Positions 1 through 9,210 are shown, numbered from the stretch's first letter. The stretch is DNA of 49,652 nucleotides from JAHWKS01 sp964458385 (GCA_964458385.1 CAYWIS010000019.1:1-49652), one strand, 5' to 3'. Numbers and translations: made by a program. The notes: generated from the sequence alone by a model not told the origin.

Positions 1-122
1 TGTGCAGCCGTTGCAACGCCCACTTAGGGCACGGGTTTGAAGATGGGCCAGAGCCGACAGGGCTGCGGTACTGCCTGAACTCGGCGGCGCTGGTGTTAGA
101 AGAAACCAAGAGCGAGAAGTAG
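1..122 (+). CDS. msrB: Peptide-methionine (R)-S-oxide reductase, C-terminal fragment
   Basis: Only the last 39 codons are in the window; the gene begins upstream. The reading frame starts at base 3 and ends with TAG at 120-122. The peptide has a CxxC of the MsrB zinc site followed by AHLGH, then FEDGPEPTGLRYCLNSAAL, which matches the MsrB active-site signature. The Cys in RYCLNS is the catalytic cysteine that reduces methionine-R-sulfoxide. The fragment is too short for the ORF length cut-off but is unmistakable by motif. Nothing can be said about its N-terminus or possible fusion to MsrA. Confidence 0.9.
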   Translation, partial: CSRCNAHLGHGFEDGPEPTGLRYCLNSAALVLEETKSEK

Positions 123-431
123 CGGACGAGCGCCGCGCGAGGGGCACTACAGGCGCATAACTCTTAGGGGTATCATACGGCGAATGAATTTAGGTGTGCG
201 GCCATATCCTGCGCCATTTCCCAACGCAGGCAACGCAATTCCGGCCTCCCCCCCATAGTAGCTGGGCATTAACAGCCTTCGAAAATCGGCGCGCCGCGGG
301 GCGTGTTCGCCTCCCCTGAAGATCCGGAGGCTGTTCGCCTCTGGCTCAGGTCGGAATTGTCTCCAGCAAGGGCTGGTTCGTGCCGGCGCCACTGTGCCTT
401 GATCCACGCTTACGACGCTCCTTTTGTCTTT
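123..431. other. Intergenic region before pyruvate carboxylase
   Basis: About 310 bases between msrB and the pyruvate carboxylase start. An open frame continues upstream of the pyc ATG to 303, but its translation is low-complexity and unlike any carboxylase N-terminus. No convincing promoter, terminator hairpin or RNA gene was seen. Confidence 0.4.
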
Positions 432-3400
432 ATGCCGAAGATCACCAAACTGCTGGCCGCCAACCGAAGCGAAATCGCGATTCGCATTTTCCGCAGCGCT
501 CATGAGCTAGGCGTGCGGACTGTGGCCATTTACGCCCACGAGGATCGTTTCGCCCTGCATCGTTTTAAGGCCGACGAGGCGTACGAGATTGGCAATCCGG
601 GCGAGCCGATTCGAGCGTACCTGGATATTCCCGGCATCATTCACTTGGCGCTCGAACGCGGCGTGGACGCCATTCATCCTGGGTATGGCTTCCTTTCGGA
701 GAATGCGGATTTCGCCCAAGCCTGTCAGGATGCAGGAATTACATTTGTTGGCCCCACGGCGGAAATCTTAAAGCAATTGGGCGACAAGACCACCGCGCGC
801 GAGATCGCTAAAAAGGCGGGCGTGCCTGTCTTAGGCGGCAGCGAACGGGCCTTGGCCACCGCCGACGAAGGGCTCCAAGCGGCTGAAGAGCTCGGATACC
901 CGGTCATCTTGAAGGCGGCTCATGGCGGCGGCGGACGCGGCATGCGTGTGGTGCGCCTGCCTGAGCAGTTTGAAGATGCATTTCAGCAGGCGCAGCGCGA
1001 AGCGCTGACCGCCTTTGGCTCGCGCGATGTATTCATCGAGAAGTACATCGAGCGCGCTCGGCACTTAGAGGTGCAACTGCTTGGCGATAAGCATGGCAAT
1101 CTGATTCATCTCTTTGAGCGCGATTGTTCGGTGCAGCGGCGGCATCAAAAGGTGGTGGAGATCGCCCCTGCTCCGAATCTTGACCCGAAAATCCGAGACG
1201 AGCTTTGTGAAGCTGCCCTTGCGATTGGCCGGCAGGTCAACTACTGCAACGCCGGCACCGTGGAATTCTTGCTCGACCAAGACACGGGGCAGTTCTACTT
1301 CATCGAAGTCAATCCGCGCATTCAGGTAGAGCATACGGTGACCGAGGAAGTCACCGGCGTGGATATTGTCAAATCGCAAATCCTGATCGCTCAAGGTGAA
1401 CCGCTTCATCACGAAGAGATTGCATTGCCCACGCAAGACTCGGTGAAAGTTACGGGCTACGCGCTTCAGTGCCGCGTCACAACGGAAGACCCCGAGAACG
1501 GCTTCATGCCAGACTATGGCCGCGTGACGCACTACCGGTCCGCCAGCGGCATGGGCATTCGCTTGGACGCGGGCACCGCGTTTTCTGGCGCCGTGGTGAA
1601 CCCGTATTACGATTCGCTGCTGGTCAAGGTGACCGCCCGCGGCCGGCGGTTTATCGACGCCATTCTGCGCATGGAGCGAGTCCTGCAGGAGTTTCGCGTG
1701 CGGGGGGTGAAAACCAACATCCCCTTCCTCTTGAAGCTCGTCATGCACCCCACGTTCCAGGCGGGGCAATGCACGACCCGGTTCATCGACGAAACCCCCG
1801 AGTTGTTCCAATTCCCCCGCCGGCGCGACCGGGCGACCAAATTGCTTACGTACCTGGGCGAAATCGCCGTGAACGGCAATCCGTTGGTCAAAGACCGGCC
1901 TGTGGCCTTGCGACGCGAACCGGCGCCGCTGCCTCACTACGACGCCAATGGGCCGATCCCCGACGGTATGCGCCAACGTCTCCAGCAACTTGGCCCCGAA
2001 AAGTTCAGTCGCTGGATTCTCGAGCAACGGCCGCTGCTGCTCACTGACACGACGTTCCGCGACGCCCACCAGTCGCTGCTGGCTACGCGGTTTCGCACCT
2101 ATGACCTGGTGAACATTGCCGAGGCCTACGCTCGGCTTTGCCCGCAACTTTTCTCGCTGGAAATGTGGGGCGGCGCCACGTTTGACACCTCCATGCGGTT
2201 CCTCAAAGAATCGCCTTGGCGCCGCTTAACGCAATTGCGCGAGAAGATTCCGAACATCTTGTTCCAAATGCTGCTGCGGGCTTCGAACGCAGTGGGCTAC
2301 ACGAACTATCCCGACAACGTGGTGCAGGCGTTTGTCGAAGAGGCGGCGCAAGCGGGAATCGACGTGTTCCGCGTCTTCGACGCTCTCAACTGGACCGAGA
2401 ACATGCGCGTGGCGATGGAGGCCGTGCTCCAGACCAACGCAATCTGCGAGGCCGCCATATGCTACACCGGCGACATTCTTGATCCCCGCCGCACCAAGTA
2501 CGACCTCAAGTACTATGTGAACCTGGCCAAAGAGCTGGAGAAGATGGGGGCGCACATTCTGGCTATTAAAGACATGGCTGGCTTGTGCAAGCCTCTTGCG
2601 GCCCGTCGGCTGATCCAAACGCTCAAGCAGGAAGTGGGCATTCCGATTCACTTCCACACGCATGATACGGCGGGCATTCAGGCAGGCGCTATCTTTGAAG
2701 GCGCCGAGGTCGATCTCGATATTGCCGACGCGGCGATGGCCCCCATGTCGGGAGGCACCAGCCAGCCGAACCTCAACACACTGGTGGCTTCGCTTCAGTT
2801 CAGCGACCGCAATCCCGAGCTTAATCTGGCGCATCTGGACGCCATTGCCGACTACTGGCGCTCCGTCCGCGAGTTCTACACGCCCTTTGAAAGCCCGGTG
2901 CTTCCCGCCACCGCCGACTTGTACGAACACGAAATGCCCGGCGGGCAGTACACCAACCTGTACTATCAGGCGCAGGCTTTGGGATTGGCCGACCGTTGGG
3001 CCGAGGTGTGCCGCGTTTATGCGCAGGTCAACGCGATGTTCGGCGATATTGTGAAGGTCACGCCCACCTCGAAGGCGGTGGGCGATATGGCCTTGTTCAT
3101 GGTCGCCAACAATCTGACGCCCGACGACGTGCTTGATCCCTCGCGCGAATTGGCTTTCCCCGCCTCGGTTAAGGATCTGATTGGCGGCAAGATGGGCCAA
3201 CCGCCCGGCGGGTTCCCGCCCTTGGTGGTTGAACGCATCTTGCGCGGTGAAAAGCCCTTGGAAGGTCGCCCCGGCGCTGCGTTTCCTCCTACCGATTTTG
3301 AAGCCGCCGCCAAAGAGATCGAACGCTTCCTGGGGCGCCAACCCAGCCGGCGAGAGATTCTCTCGTATGTGCTTTATCCCAAGGTGTTTGAAGATTTCGC

Positions 3401-3875
3401 CGCGCACCAGAACAAGTACAGCGACACCAGCATGCTGCCCACGCCGCTGTTCTTCTATGGCATGCAGCGGGGGGAAGAAGTGGCGGTCGAGATCGAACCC
3501 GGCAAGACGCTCATTATCCAGTTCCTGGCCGTGGGCGAGCCGCACTCCGACGGCCGCCGGACCGTATTCTTCGAACTCAACGGCCAACCGCGGTCGGTGA
3601 GCGTGGTCGACCACACGTTGGAGGCTGAAACCCAAAAACGCCTTAAGGCCGATCCTGGCGATCCCAAGCAGATCGGCGCTGCAATGCCTGGCATCATCGT
3701 GACCGTGGCTGTGCAGCCTGGCGACCAGGTCAGCAAAGGCCAGAAGCTCCTCAGCCTGGAAGCGATGAAGATGGAAACCACCCTCTACGCCGAGCAAGAC
3801 GGCAAGATCGCCCAGGTCTACATTCACCCTGGCAGCCAGATCGAGACGGGCGACTTGTTGCTCACGTTCGAGTAG
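432..3875 (+). CDS. pyc: Pyruvate carboxylase
   Basis: Biotin-dependent anaplerotic enzyme: ATP + bicarbonate + pyruvate gives oxaloacetate. I start it at ATG 432 (MPKITKLLAANRSEIAIR), which is where biotin carboxylase domains normally begin; the frame is open to 303 but the extra 43 residues are not family-like. The product is 1147 aa, the usual single-chain length. Order: biotin carboxylase domain (about 1-455) with the Gly-rich ATP loop HGGGGRGMRVV and the ERDCSVQRRHQK segment; carboxyltransferase/HMGL-like domain (about 535-800) opening with DTTFRDAHQSLLATR; the PYC/OADA domain; then a biotinyl carrier domain with EAMKMET, biotin on Lys 1113. No clear Shine-Dalgarno precedes ATG 432. It is monocistronic, with a strong hairpin after the stop. 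Confidence 0.96.
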   Translation: MPKITKLLAANRSEIAIRIFRSAHELGVRTVAIYAHEDRFALHRFKADEAYEIGNPGEPIRAYLDIPGIIHLALERGVDAIHPGYGFLSENADFAQACQDAGITFVGPTAEILKQLGDKTTAREIAKKAGVPVLGGSERALATADEGLQAAEELGYPVILKAAHGGGGRGMRVVRLPEQFEDAFQQAQREALTAFGSRDVFIEKYIERARHLEVQLLGDKHGNLIHLFERDCSVQRRHQKVVEIAPAPNLDPKIRDELCEAALAIGRQVNYCNAGTVEFLLDQDTGQFYFIEVNPRIQVEHTVTEEVTGVDIVKSQILIAQGEPLHHEEIALPTQDSVKVTGYALQCRVTTEDPENGFMPDYGRVTHYRSASGMGIRLDAGTAFSGAVVNPYYDSLLVKVTARGRRFIDAILRMERVLQEFRVRGVKTNIPFLLKLVMHPTFQAGQCTTRFIDETPELFQFPRRRDRATKLLTYLGEIAVNGNPLVKDRPVALRREPAPLPHYDANGPIPDGMRQRLQQLGPEKFSRWILEQRPLLLTDTTFRDAHQSLLATRFRTYDLVNIAEAYARLCPQLFSLEMWGGATFDTSMRFLKESPWRRLTQLREKIPNILFQMLLRASNAVGYTNYPDNVVQAFVEEAAQAGIDVFRVFDALNWTENMRVAMEAVLQTNAICEAAICYTGDILDPRRTKYDLKYYVNLAKELEKMGAHILAIKDMAGLCKPLAARRLIQTLKQEVGIPIHFHTHDTAGIQAGAIFEGAEVDLDIADAAMAPMSGGTSQPNLNTLVASLQFSDRNPELNLAHLDAIADYWRSVREFYTPFESPVLPATADLYEHEMPGGQYTNLYYQAQALGLADRWAEVCRVYAQVNAMFGDIVKVTPTSKAVGDMALFMVANNLTPDDVLDPSRELAFPASVKDLIGGKMGQPPGGFPPLVVERILRGEKPLEGRPGAAFPPTDFEAAAKEIERFLGRQPSRREILSYVLYPKVFEDFAAHQNKYSDTSMLPTPLFFYGMQRGEEVAVEIEPGKTLIIQFLAVGEPHSDGRRTVFFELNGQPRSVSVVDHTLEAETQKRLKADPGDPKQIGAAMPGIIVTVAVQPGDQVSKGQKLLSLEAMKMETTLYAEQDGKIAQVYIHPGSQIETGDLLLTFE

Positions 3876-3892
3876 CCCGTCATCGGTTATCT

Positions 3893-3916
3893 GCGCGGCG
3901 CACCAGCGCGCCGCGC
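3893..3916 (+). terminator. GC-rich hairpin downstream of pyc
   Basis: Perfect 9-bp inverted repeat GCGCGGCGC / GCGCCGCGC with a 6-base loop, 17 bases after the pyc stop. No U-tract follows, so it may act as an intrinsic terminator of the GC-hairpin type or as a 3'-end stabiliser. Seen in sequence; function inferred. Confidence 0.5.
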
Positions 3917-4009
3917 TCAAAAGGGGAGACCCGCATTACGCCCGACGCGCCGAAAGCACGTCGGAAAAATTGGGCGCTCTTGCAACCGGGTCAGACGCTT
4001 AGCCAAGAT

Positions 4010-4027
4010 TGCGGCCAGTCGGCCGCA
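4010..4027 (-). terminator. Hairpin downstream of aldo/keto reductase
   Basis: Perfect 7-bp inverted repeat TGCGGCC / GGCCGCA with a 4-base loop, 15 bases beyond the stop of the minus-strand reductase. With the pyc hairpin at 3893-3916 it separates the two convergent genes. No T-run is present on either strand. Confidence 0.45.
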
Positions 4028-4042
4028 GCGCCCGCGCGAGCG

Positions 4043-4972
4043 TTACGCAAGCACCGTTTCCAATTCGGCAAGATCTTGGTCGGTTAGCTTCCATTGCACG
4101 GCCCGAGCATTCAGGTGAACTTGTTCGGGCTTGGTTGCGCCGGCGATGACCGACGCCACTGGCTCATGCGCCAAGAGCCACGCAAACGCCAGGTCCAAAA
4201 TGGTGCGTCCGCGCGCCTCGGCGAATTGGATCAGCCGCTCGACTCGGTCCAGGTTTTCTTCCGTCAGCAGCGCTTTTCCCATTCCTTCGAAGAAGCTCCC
4301 TTTTTTCCCACTCAAGCGTCCTTCGGCCGGTGTGACGCCTTTACGATACTTGCCTGTCAGAAGACCGCTCTTCAACGGAAAATAGGGGATAAAGGCCACG
4401 CCTAGTTCTTTGCAGGTTGGGAGCATGCCTTGCTCTGGCTCACGGTGCAACAAGCTGAACTCGTTCTGCACGGCGACAAATCGGGCTCCACCCTGAGCGG
4501 CGGCGTTGGCCTCCCGCAGTTGCTCGGACGAGAAGTTCGAGCAACCGATCTCACGGACTTTGCCGGCCTGGACCAACTCGTTAAGCGCTCCGAGGGTGTC
4601 GGCAATGGGCGTGTTCTCGTCGGGCGTGTGCAAATAGTAGAGGTCGATCCAGTCGGTCCCCAGGCGGCGCAGGCTGTCTTCCGCGGCGCGCTTGACGTAG
4701 GCCGGTTTGGCGCCTTGGCGTTCGTCATCGAGTTTCCAGCCAAACTTGGTGGCGATGACAACACGGTCGCGCTGCTTGCCCAGCGCCCTCCCTAAGAACT
4801 CTTCGCTTTGGGTGTTGCCGTAAACATCGGCCGTATCGAAATGCGTTACGCCGGCGTCCAAGGCCGCCGCCACAACTTCGCGTGAGGCCGCTTCGTCGAT
4901 ATGCCAGCCGAAATTGTTGCACCCTAAGGCCAGAACCGAGACACGCAGCGATCCAATTTGACGGGTCTCCAT
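4043..4972 (-). CDS. Aldo/keto reductase
   Basis: 309-aa NAD(P)H-dependent oxidoreductase of the aldo/keto reductase superfamily, cytosolic. The N-terminus METRQIGSLRVSVLALGCNNFG leads into the TIM-barrel signature HFDTADVYG (catalytic Asp and Tyr), IATKFGWKL (catalytic Lys) and DLYYLHTPD (catalytic His), so the tetrad is complete. The C-terminal SVIAGATKPEQVHLN is the usual cofactor phosphate-binding segment. The length is normal. It lies on the same strand as, and 32 bases downstream of, the alcohol dehydrogenase family gene, so the two may be co-transcribed. The physiological substrate cannot be read from sequence. Confidence 0.93.
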   Translation of the reverse strand: METRQIGSLRVSVLALGCNNFGWHIDEAASREVVAAALDAGVTHFDTADVYGNTQSEEFLGRALGKQRDRVVIATKFGWKLDDERQGAKPAYVKRAAEDSLRRLGTDWIDLYYLHTPDENTPIADTLGALNELVQAGKVREIGCSNFSSEQLREANAAAQGGARFVAVQNEFSLLHREPEQGMLPTCKELGVAFIPYFPLKSGLLTGKYRKGVTPAEGRLSGKKGSFFEGMGKALLTEENLDRVERLIQFAEARGRTILDLAFAWLLAHEPVASVIAGATKPEQVHLNARAVQWKLTDQDLAELETVLA

Positions 4973-5004
4973 AGCGTTGAACTCCCTAACCAGGGTAGAT
5001 GGAG

Positions 5005-6018
5005 CTAAGCAATCCGGATAACCACCTTGCCCAGGTGCGCCCCCGACTCCAGGCGCCGGTAGGCGTCGGCTGCTTGTTCAAAGGGAAATACCTGGTCGAT
5101 GACCGGTCGCAACTTTTGGACCGTAATCGCACGGTTCATGGCCTCGAACATCTCGCGCGAGCCGACATAGATTCCCCGCATGATGATACTGCGGCCGAGC
5201 ACCACCATCGGATCGATTTCTCCACCGCCCGCCAAGAGGCCAATAACGTGGACTTGGCCGCCGCGGCGCACGGCTCGCAGGGAACGCGGCAAGGTGCCCG
5301 CCCCGCCAACCTCGACAACGTGATCCACTCCGCGCCCTTCGGTCAAGCGCAAGACCTCTTCGTCCCATTCGGGAGTGCGCCGGTAGTTAATTACGTCGGA
5401 AGCGCCCAGCGCCTGCACGCGTTCCAATTTCTCATCCGATGACGATGTGGCGATTACGCGCGCCCCGGCGGCGTGGGCGAATTGCAGAGCGAAGACCGAA
5501 ACGCCGCCTGTGCCCAAAGTGAGTACAACATCGCCCGGTTGCACCGGTCGATGACCAAAGAGCGCATTCCACGCCGTTACGGCGGCGCAAGGCAGCGTCG
5601 CCCCCTCTTCGTAAGACAAATGCGCCGGCAGGTGTACAAGCCCGTCAGCCTCAAATACCCGATACTCGGTAAGCACGCCGTCCAGATCGCCGCCCAGGGC
5701 GCTTCCCAAGATGGCGTCGGAAACTTCGCCTCCAAGCCAGGCCTGATGAAAGATTCCGGCCACACGGTCGCCCGGCTTGAAGCGGGGTACATCGGGGCCA
5801 ACCTGCACCACTTCGCCGGCGCCGTCCGACAACGGCACAAGACCCGGACGGAAAGAATCGCGGCCGTAACGTCCGTGAATGATTAGTAGGTCGCGGTAGT
5901 TGAGCGACGCAGCGTGCAACTTAACAAGCACTTGGCCCCGCTGCGGCGACGGCGTTGGCGCCTCGGCCAGGGTTAAGCTGTCAATGCCCTCGGGCTTGGT
6001 CAACAGAAACGTGCGCAT
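5005..6018 (-). CDS. Zinc-type alcohol dehydrogenase-like / quinone oxidoreductase (MDR family)
   Basis: 337-aa medium-chain dehydrogenase/reductase. The N-terminal GroES-like domain contains ASLNYRDLLIIHGRYG and the conserved SDGAGEVVQVGPDVPRFKPGDRV segment. The Rossmann nucleotide site reads VLTLGTGGVSVFALQFAHAAGARVIATSSS. The Cys/His residues of the catalytic zinc site are not evident at the usual place (NYRDLL rather than a CGTD-type motif), so it is probably a zinc-independent NAD(P)H reductase of the quinone/enoyl type. It follows the ArsR-type gene by 26 bases on the same strand and may share its control. Confidence 0.9.
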   Translation of the reverse strand: MRTFLLTKPEGIDSLTLAEAPTPSPQRGQVLVKLHAASLNYRDLLIIHGRYGRDSFRPGLVPLSDGAGEVVQVGPDVPRFKPGDRVAGIFHQAWLGGEVSDAILGSALGGDLDGVLTEYRVFEADGLVHLPAHLSYEEGATLPCAAVTAWNALFGHRPVQPGDVVLTLGTGGVSVFALQFAHAAGARVIATSSSDEKLERVQALGASDVINYRRTPEWDEEVLRLTEGRGVDHVVEVGGAGTLPRSLRAVRRGGQVHVIGLLAGGGEIDPMVVLGRSIIMRGIYVGSREMFEAMNRAITVQKLRPVIDQVFPFEQAADAYRRLESGAHLGKVVIRIA

Positions 6019-6044
6019 GGTTTGCTCCTTCCAAAAGCAGAAAC

Positions 6045-6371
6045 TCAGCGAGCCCGGCTGTGCGCATCCTTAGCTTTCGCGAACTTGAGCACGGAGGAGA
6101 GCAAGCCGGGAAAGACGTCCTCCAGGTCAGGGCGAAGCGCGACGACGCAGCGCGTCCCTTCCTTGCGATGATTGATAATGCCCGCCTCGCGTAGCACGCG
6201 CACATGGTGGCTGAGCGTCGAAGGCCCCACACCGACGTCGAGATCACTCCAGGGATGCTCGCGGCCATCGGCCAGTTTAGCGACAATGGCCAGCCGCGCC
6301 GGGTCGCTTAGCGCTCCCAGCACGCGGGGCAGCGTAATCTCGTCGGGCGCGGGATGACGAAGTTGTCTCAT
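6045..6371 (-). CDS. ArsR-family winged-helix regulator
   Basis: Small DNA-binding repressor, 108 aa from the ATG at 6371 (MRQLRHPAPDE). The frame opens earlier, at 6422, but those 17 extra residues would place a perfect 9-5-9 palindrome inside the coding region, so I prefer the internal start. The core LGALSDPARLAIVAKLADG...GPSTLSHHVRVLREAGIINHRKEG is a typical ArsR helix-turn-helix plus wing. No CxC metal-binding motif is present in helix alpha-3, so a metal sensor is unlikely; redox or small-molecule sensing is an inference. It is divergent from the flavin monooxygenase gene at 6479 and directly upstream of the dehydrogenase gene. Confidence 0.85.
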   Translation of the reverse strand: MRQLRHPAPDEITLPRVLGALSDPARLAIVAKLADGREHPWSDLDVGVGPSTLSHHVRVLREAGIINHRKEGTRCVVALRPDLEDVFPGLLSSVLKFAKAKDAHSRAR

Positions 6372-6407
6372 GTTCGTGACCTGCCTAAGATACTTTATAG
6401 CGCCTTG

Positions 6408-6430
6408 TTCGATATTCGTCAAATATCGAA
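6408..6430. promoter_or_regulatory. Palindromic operator between arsR-type gene and monooxygenase
   Basis: Perfect inverted repeat TTCGATATT-N5-AATATCGAA (9-bp arms, 5-base spacer cgtca). The size and symmetry fit an ArsR-family dimer site. It sits 36 bases upstream of the preferred regulator ATG (6371) and 48 bases upstream of the monooxygenase ATG (6479), so one site could control both promoters. The palindrome is seen; binding is inferred. Confidence 0.7.
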
Positions 6431-6478
6431 AGATGGGCGGCGCCGCTGGTCTCTTGGGGAACCGTAGGAATGGAAACC

Positions 6479-7516
6479 ATGTCTGCAGTTCGTTACTCGG
6501 TGCTGGACCTTGCGCCGATCCCCGTCGGCGGTTCGCCCGCCACGTCGTTTGTCAACACTTTGGATCTGGCCCGACATGCCGAAGCATGGGGGTATCACCG
6601 ATATTGGCTGGCCGAGCACCATAGTATTCCCGGCGTCGCCAGCTCGGCGACCGCCGTGCTGATCGGTTATGTGGCGGGCGGGACCGAGCGGATTCGCGTT
6701 GGCTCGGGAGGCATCATGCTGCCCAACCATGCGCCGCTTATCATTGCCGAGCAGTTTGGAACGCTGGAAACGCTTTATCCTGGGCGGATCGATCTTGGCT
6801 TGGGACGCGCGCCGGGAGGCGATATGGCTACGTTGCTCGCCCTGCGACGAACGCCCCACAGCGCCGACACGTTTCCTGACGACGTGCTGGAGTTGCAGGC
6901 TTACTTTCGACCGTCCTCGCCGGGGCAACCTGTGCGGGCGATCCCTGGCGAGGGTTTGGACGTGCCGATCTACTTATTGGGATCAAGCCTGTTCAGCGCC
7001 GGTCTGGCGGCCCGGCTGGGATTGCCGTTCGCCTTCGCCTCGCACTTTGCGCCGGACCATCTGCACGCAGCTTTGGAGCTTTATCGGACACGATTTCAAC
7101 CGTCGGCTTCGCTAACGAAGCCTTACGTGATGATCGGCGTCAACGTTTTCGCCGCTGATACCGACTCCGAGGCCAAGCGGTTGTTCACCTCGTTGCAGCA
7201 ACAGTTTCTGAACCTCATTCGCGGCAAGCCCAGCGAAGTTCCGCCGCCGGTTGCAAGTATGGAAGGGCGCTGGTCGCCCAGCGAGCAAGCGCACATCGAA
7301 CGCCTGACGCGGTATTCCGTGGTTGGCTCCGCCTCGACTCTTCGGCAAGGATTGGAGGAGCTGCTTGCAGAAACGCAGGCCGACGAGGTGATTGCGACAG
7401 CGCAAATGTTCGACCATGCCGCACGGTTACATTCTTTTGAAATTGCGGCCCAGGTATTTCAAGAAATCAATCGCGAGCGGCGCAAGACGCCAATCATGGC
7501 CGGCGACGAGACGTAA
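6479..7516 (+). CDS. LLM-class flavin-dependent oxidoreductase (bacterial luciferase-like)
   Basis: 345-aa flavin-dependent monooxygenase/oxidoreductase of the luciferase-like family, resembling the YhbW-type group. Two in-frame ATGs exist, 6470 and 6479. AGGAA at 6466-6470 is 8 bases before 6479 and overlaps 6470, so 6479 (MSAVRYSVLDLAPI) is chosen. Signature segments are WLAEHHSIPGVASSATAVLIG, SGGIMLPNHAPLIIAEQFGTLETLYPGRIDLGLGRAPG and the late LLGSSLFSAGLAARLGLPFAFASHFAP. It is divergent from the ArsR gene across a palindrome, so repression by that protein is a reasonable inference. The substrate is unknown; the family uses FMNH2 with aldehydes, alkanes or xenobiotics. Confidence 0.9.
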   Translation: MSAVRYSVLDLAPIPVGGSPATSFVNTLDLARHAEAWGYHRYWLAEHHSIPGVASSATAVLIGYVAGGTERIRVGSGGIMLPNHAPLIIAEQFGTLETLYPGRIDLGLGRAPGGDMATLLALRRTPHSADTFPDDVLELQAYFRPSSPGQPVRAIPGEGLDVPIYLLGSSLFSAGLAARLGLPFAFASHFAPDHLHAALELYRTRFQPSASLTKPYVMIGVNVFAADTDSEAKRLFTSLQQQFLNLIRGKPSEVPPPVASMEGRWSPSEQAHIERLTRYSVVGSASTLRQGLEELLAETQADEVIATAQMFDHAARLHSFEIAAQVFQEINRERRKTPIMAGDET

Positions 7517-7607
7517 CCCCTTGGTCGGTTAACACAACCTGCCTGGCGCCAAAAGCTGATGCATAGAACGGTTATGCCGTGCCGGTTGGTGGCTTTCGGT
7601 TCGCGCC

Positions 7608-9209
7608 TTATTCGTTCCAGTGAGCCCACCCTTGCCGATGATAACGGATCAGGATCGGATTATCGATCTGGTTGACGCCCGTCGTTACCGGGCCGCTATC
7701 GGGTGGAAAACGGCGGGCAGCCGCGAAGATCTCCTCGGTAAGAAATCGGCCTTGCCAGGGGAGCCGACATTCGGAGGGAGCGTCGGCCGGGACCGCGAGC
7801 ACAAAGCCCCAATCGCCAAAGCTCGGCACATGAACGTGATAAGGAATGATGCGGCGTGCGGGCCCTCCGGCTTTTTGATGTTTCTCAACCGCCGCCTGCA
7901 TCGTGCGGGCGATGCACCAGAAGGCCTCCCGCGCATAGAAAGGGCTGGTTGCCTGCGTCACGAGCACTCCGTGTTCGCTCAGGTTGCGAAGCGCCAGGCC
8001 GTAGAACACGTCGGTATAGAGCTTGTTCAACCGTGCGTCGCTAGGATCGGGCAAGTCGGCCACGATCACGTCATACTTTAAGTCCCGGTGTTCGCGCAAA
8101 TAGGCGAAAGCGTCTTCTGCATGATACCGCAGCCGCCGATCATGAAGGCTATTGGCATTTAGTCTCCGCAAAAGAGGCGATTGCTGAAACAGACGCACCA
8201 CGCGCGGGTCCAGGTCCACCAGATCCAAAAGCTCCAATTGGGGGTGGCGGAGCAGTTCGCGGGCCGCCAGCCCGTCGCCGCCTCCGAGAACCAGCGCCCG
8301 CTTCGCTTCTTTCGCCCAACCGAGCGCCGGCAGCGTGAGCGACTCGTGGTAACGGTGCTCATCGGTTGAGGAAAACTGGAGATGCCCGTCCAGGTGTAGC
8401 CGAATATCGTCGCGCCAGCGGGTAATTACGATGCGCTGGTAAGGCGTCGTTTCGGCGTAGATAATTTCGTCCTGGTAGAGCATGTCTTCAAACCAGGCGG
8501 TCGCTTTCGAAGAAACGATCCAGCCTAAGCCCAAAAGTCCGCTGGCCAGCAGCAAAGCCGCTAGCAACCGGTTCGGCCGGCGAAGCTCCTGACGAAACAG
8601 CATCCAGCCCAGCGCCGCCACCAGCAGATTCAGCGAGCCGATAGCCAGCGCGGCTCGGACCAATCCCAGCCGGGGCAAGATAAAGAAGGGGAAGGCAATA
8701 CTGGCGGCCAGCGCACCAAAATAGTCTAGGGCAAGCACCTGCGAGACGTTAATGCGCAGCGAGCCTGCGCCGCGCAGAATGCGCAGCACCAGCGGAATTT
8801 CCATGCCGACCAAGGCGCCGCAGAGGGTGGACAACCCTAACACGTGGGGCGTAATGTTGCCGGCATAGCCGAACGCAGCAAACAACATTAGCGACGACGA
8901 GCCGCCAATTACTCCAATGAGAATCTGGAGGTAAAGAAACGTCTCCAACAGACGGCGCGTCATCCACCGTGTCAGGTAAGCTCCTAAACCCATGGCGGCG
9001 AGGAAGACGCCAATGACAAGCGAGTATTGTGCAACGGCGTCGCCCATCAAATAACTGGCCACCGCGCCGGCCACCAGTTCATAGAGCAATCCGCAAGCGC
9101 CGATCACAAACACGCTGGCCAACAGTGCGGCCCGGCGGCGTCGTTCTTTCTCGGCCGCGGCAGCGCCGAGAGGGGCGTTCGGCGCCGTATCCGATTCCGA
9201 AGACGTCAT
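7608..9209 (-). CDS. Membrane-anchored spermidine synthase-like aminopropyltransferase
   Basis: 533 aa, last gene of the speD operon. The N-terminal half (about 25-235) is hydrophobic with roughly seven predicted membrane helices (for example LLASVFVIGACGLLYELVAG). The C-terminal half is a spermidine/spermine synthase fold: QDEIIYAETTPYQRIVITR, LALVLGGGDGLAARELL-type binding loop for decarboxylated SAM (VLGGGDGLAARELL), VDLDPRVV, and the DLPDPSDARLNKLYTDVFY segment carrying the catalytic Asp region. Such fused proteins are known from polyamine-type gene clusters; the aminopropyl acceptor here is unknown and may not be free putrescine. Its ATG overlaps the DUF350 stop region (TAACATG), showing translational coupling. 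Confidence 0.88.
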   Translation of the reverse strand: MTSSESDTAPNAPLGAAAAEKERRRRAALLASVFVIGACGLLYELVAGAVASYLMGDAVAQYSLVIGVFLAAMGLGAYLTRWMTRRLLETFLYLQILIGVIGGSSSLMLFAAFGYAGNITPHVLGLSTLCGALVGMEIPLVLRILRGAGSLRINVSQVLALDYFGALAASIAFPFFILPRLGLVRAALAIGSLNLLVAALGWMLFRQELRRPNRLLAALLLASGLLGLGWIVSSKATAWFEDMLYQDEIIYAETTPYQRIVITRWRDDIRLHLDGHLQFSSTDEHRYHESLTLPALGWAKEAKRALVLGGGDGLAARELLRHPQLELLDLVDLDPRVVRLFQQSPLLRRLNANSLHDRRLRYHAEDAFAYLREHRDLKYDVIVADLPDPSDARLNKLYTDVFYGLALRNLSEHGVLVTQATSPFYAREAFWCIARTMQAAVEKHQKAGGPARRIIPYHVHVPSFGDWGFVLAVPADAPSECRLPWQGRFLTEEIFAAARRFPPDSGPVTTGVNQIDNPILIRYHRQGWAHWNE

Positions 9210-9210
9210 G

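Noticed and set aside
303..431. N-terminal extension of pyruvate carboxylase
   Set aside because: The extra 43 residues do not resemble any biotin carboxylase, and the domain begins cleanly at Met 432.
1065..3920. Long minus-strand frames opposite pyc (360 and 564 aa)
   Set aside because: Shadows of high-GC coding sequence; no motif, and the opposite strand encodes an intact enzyme.
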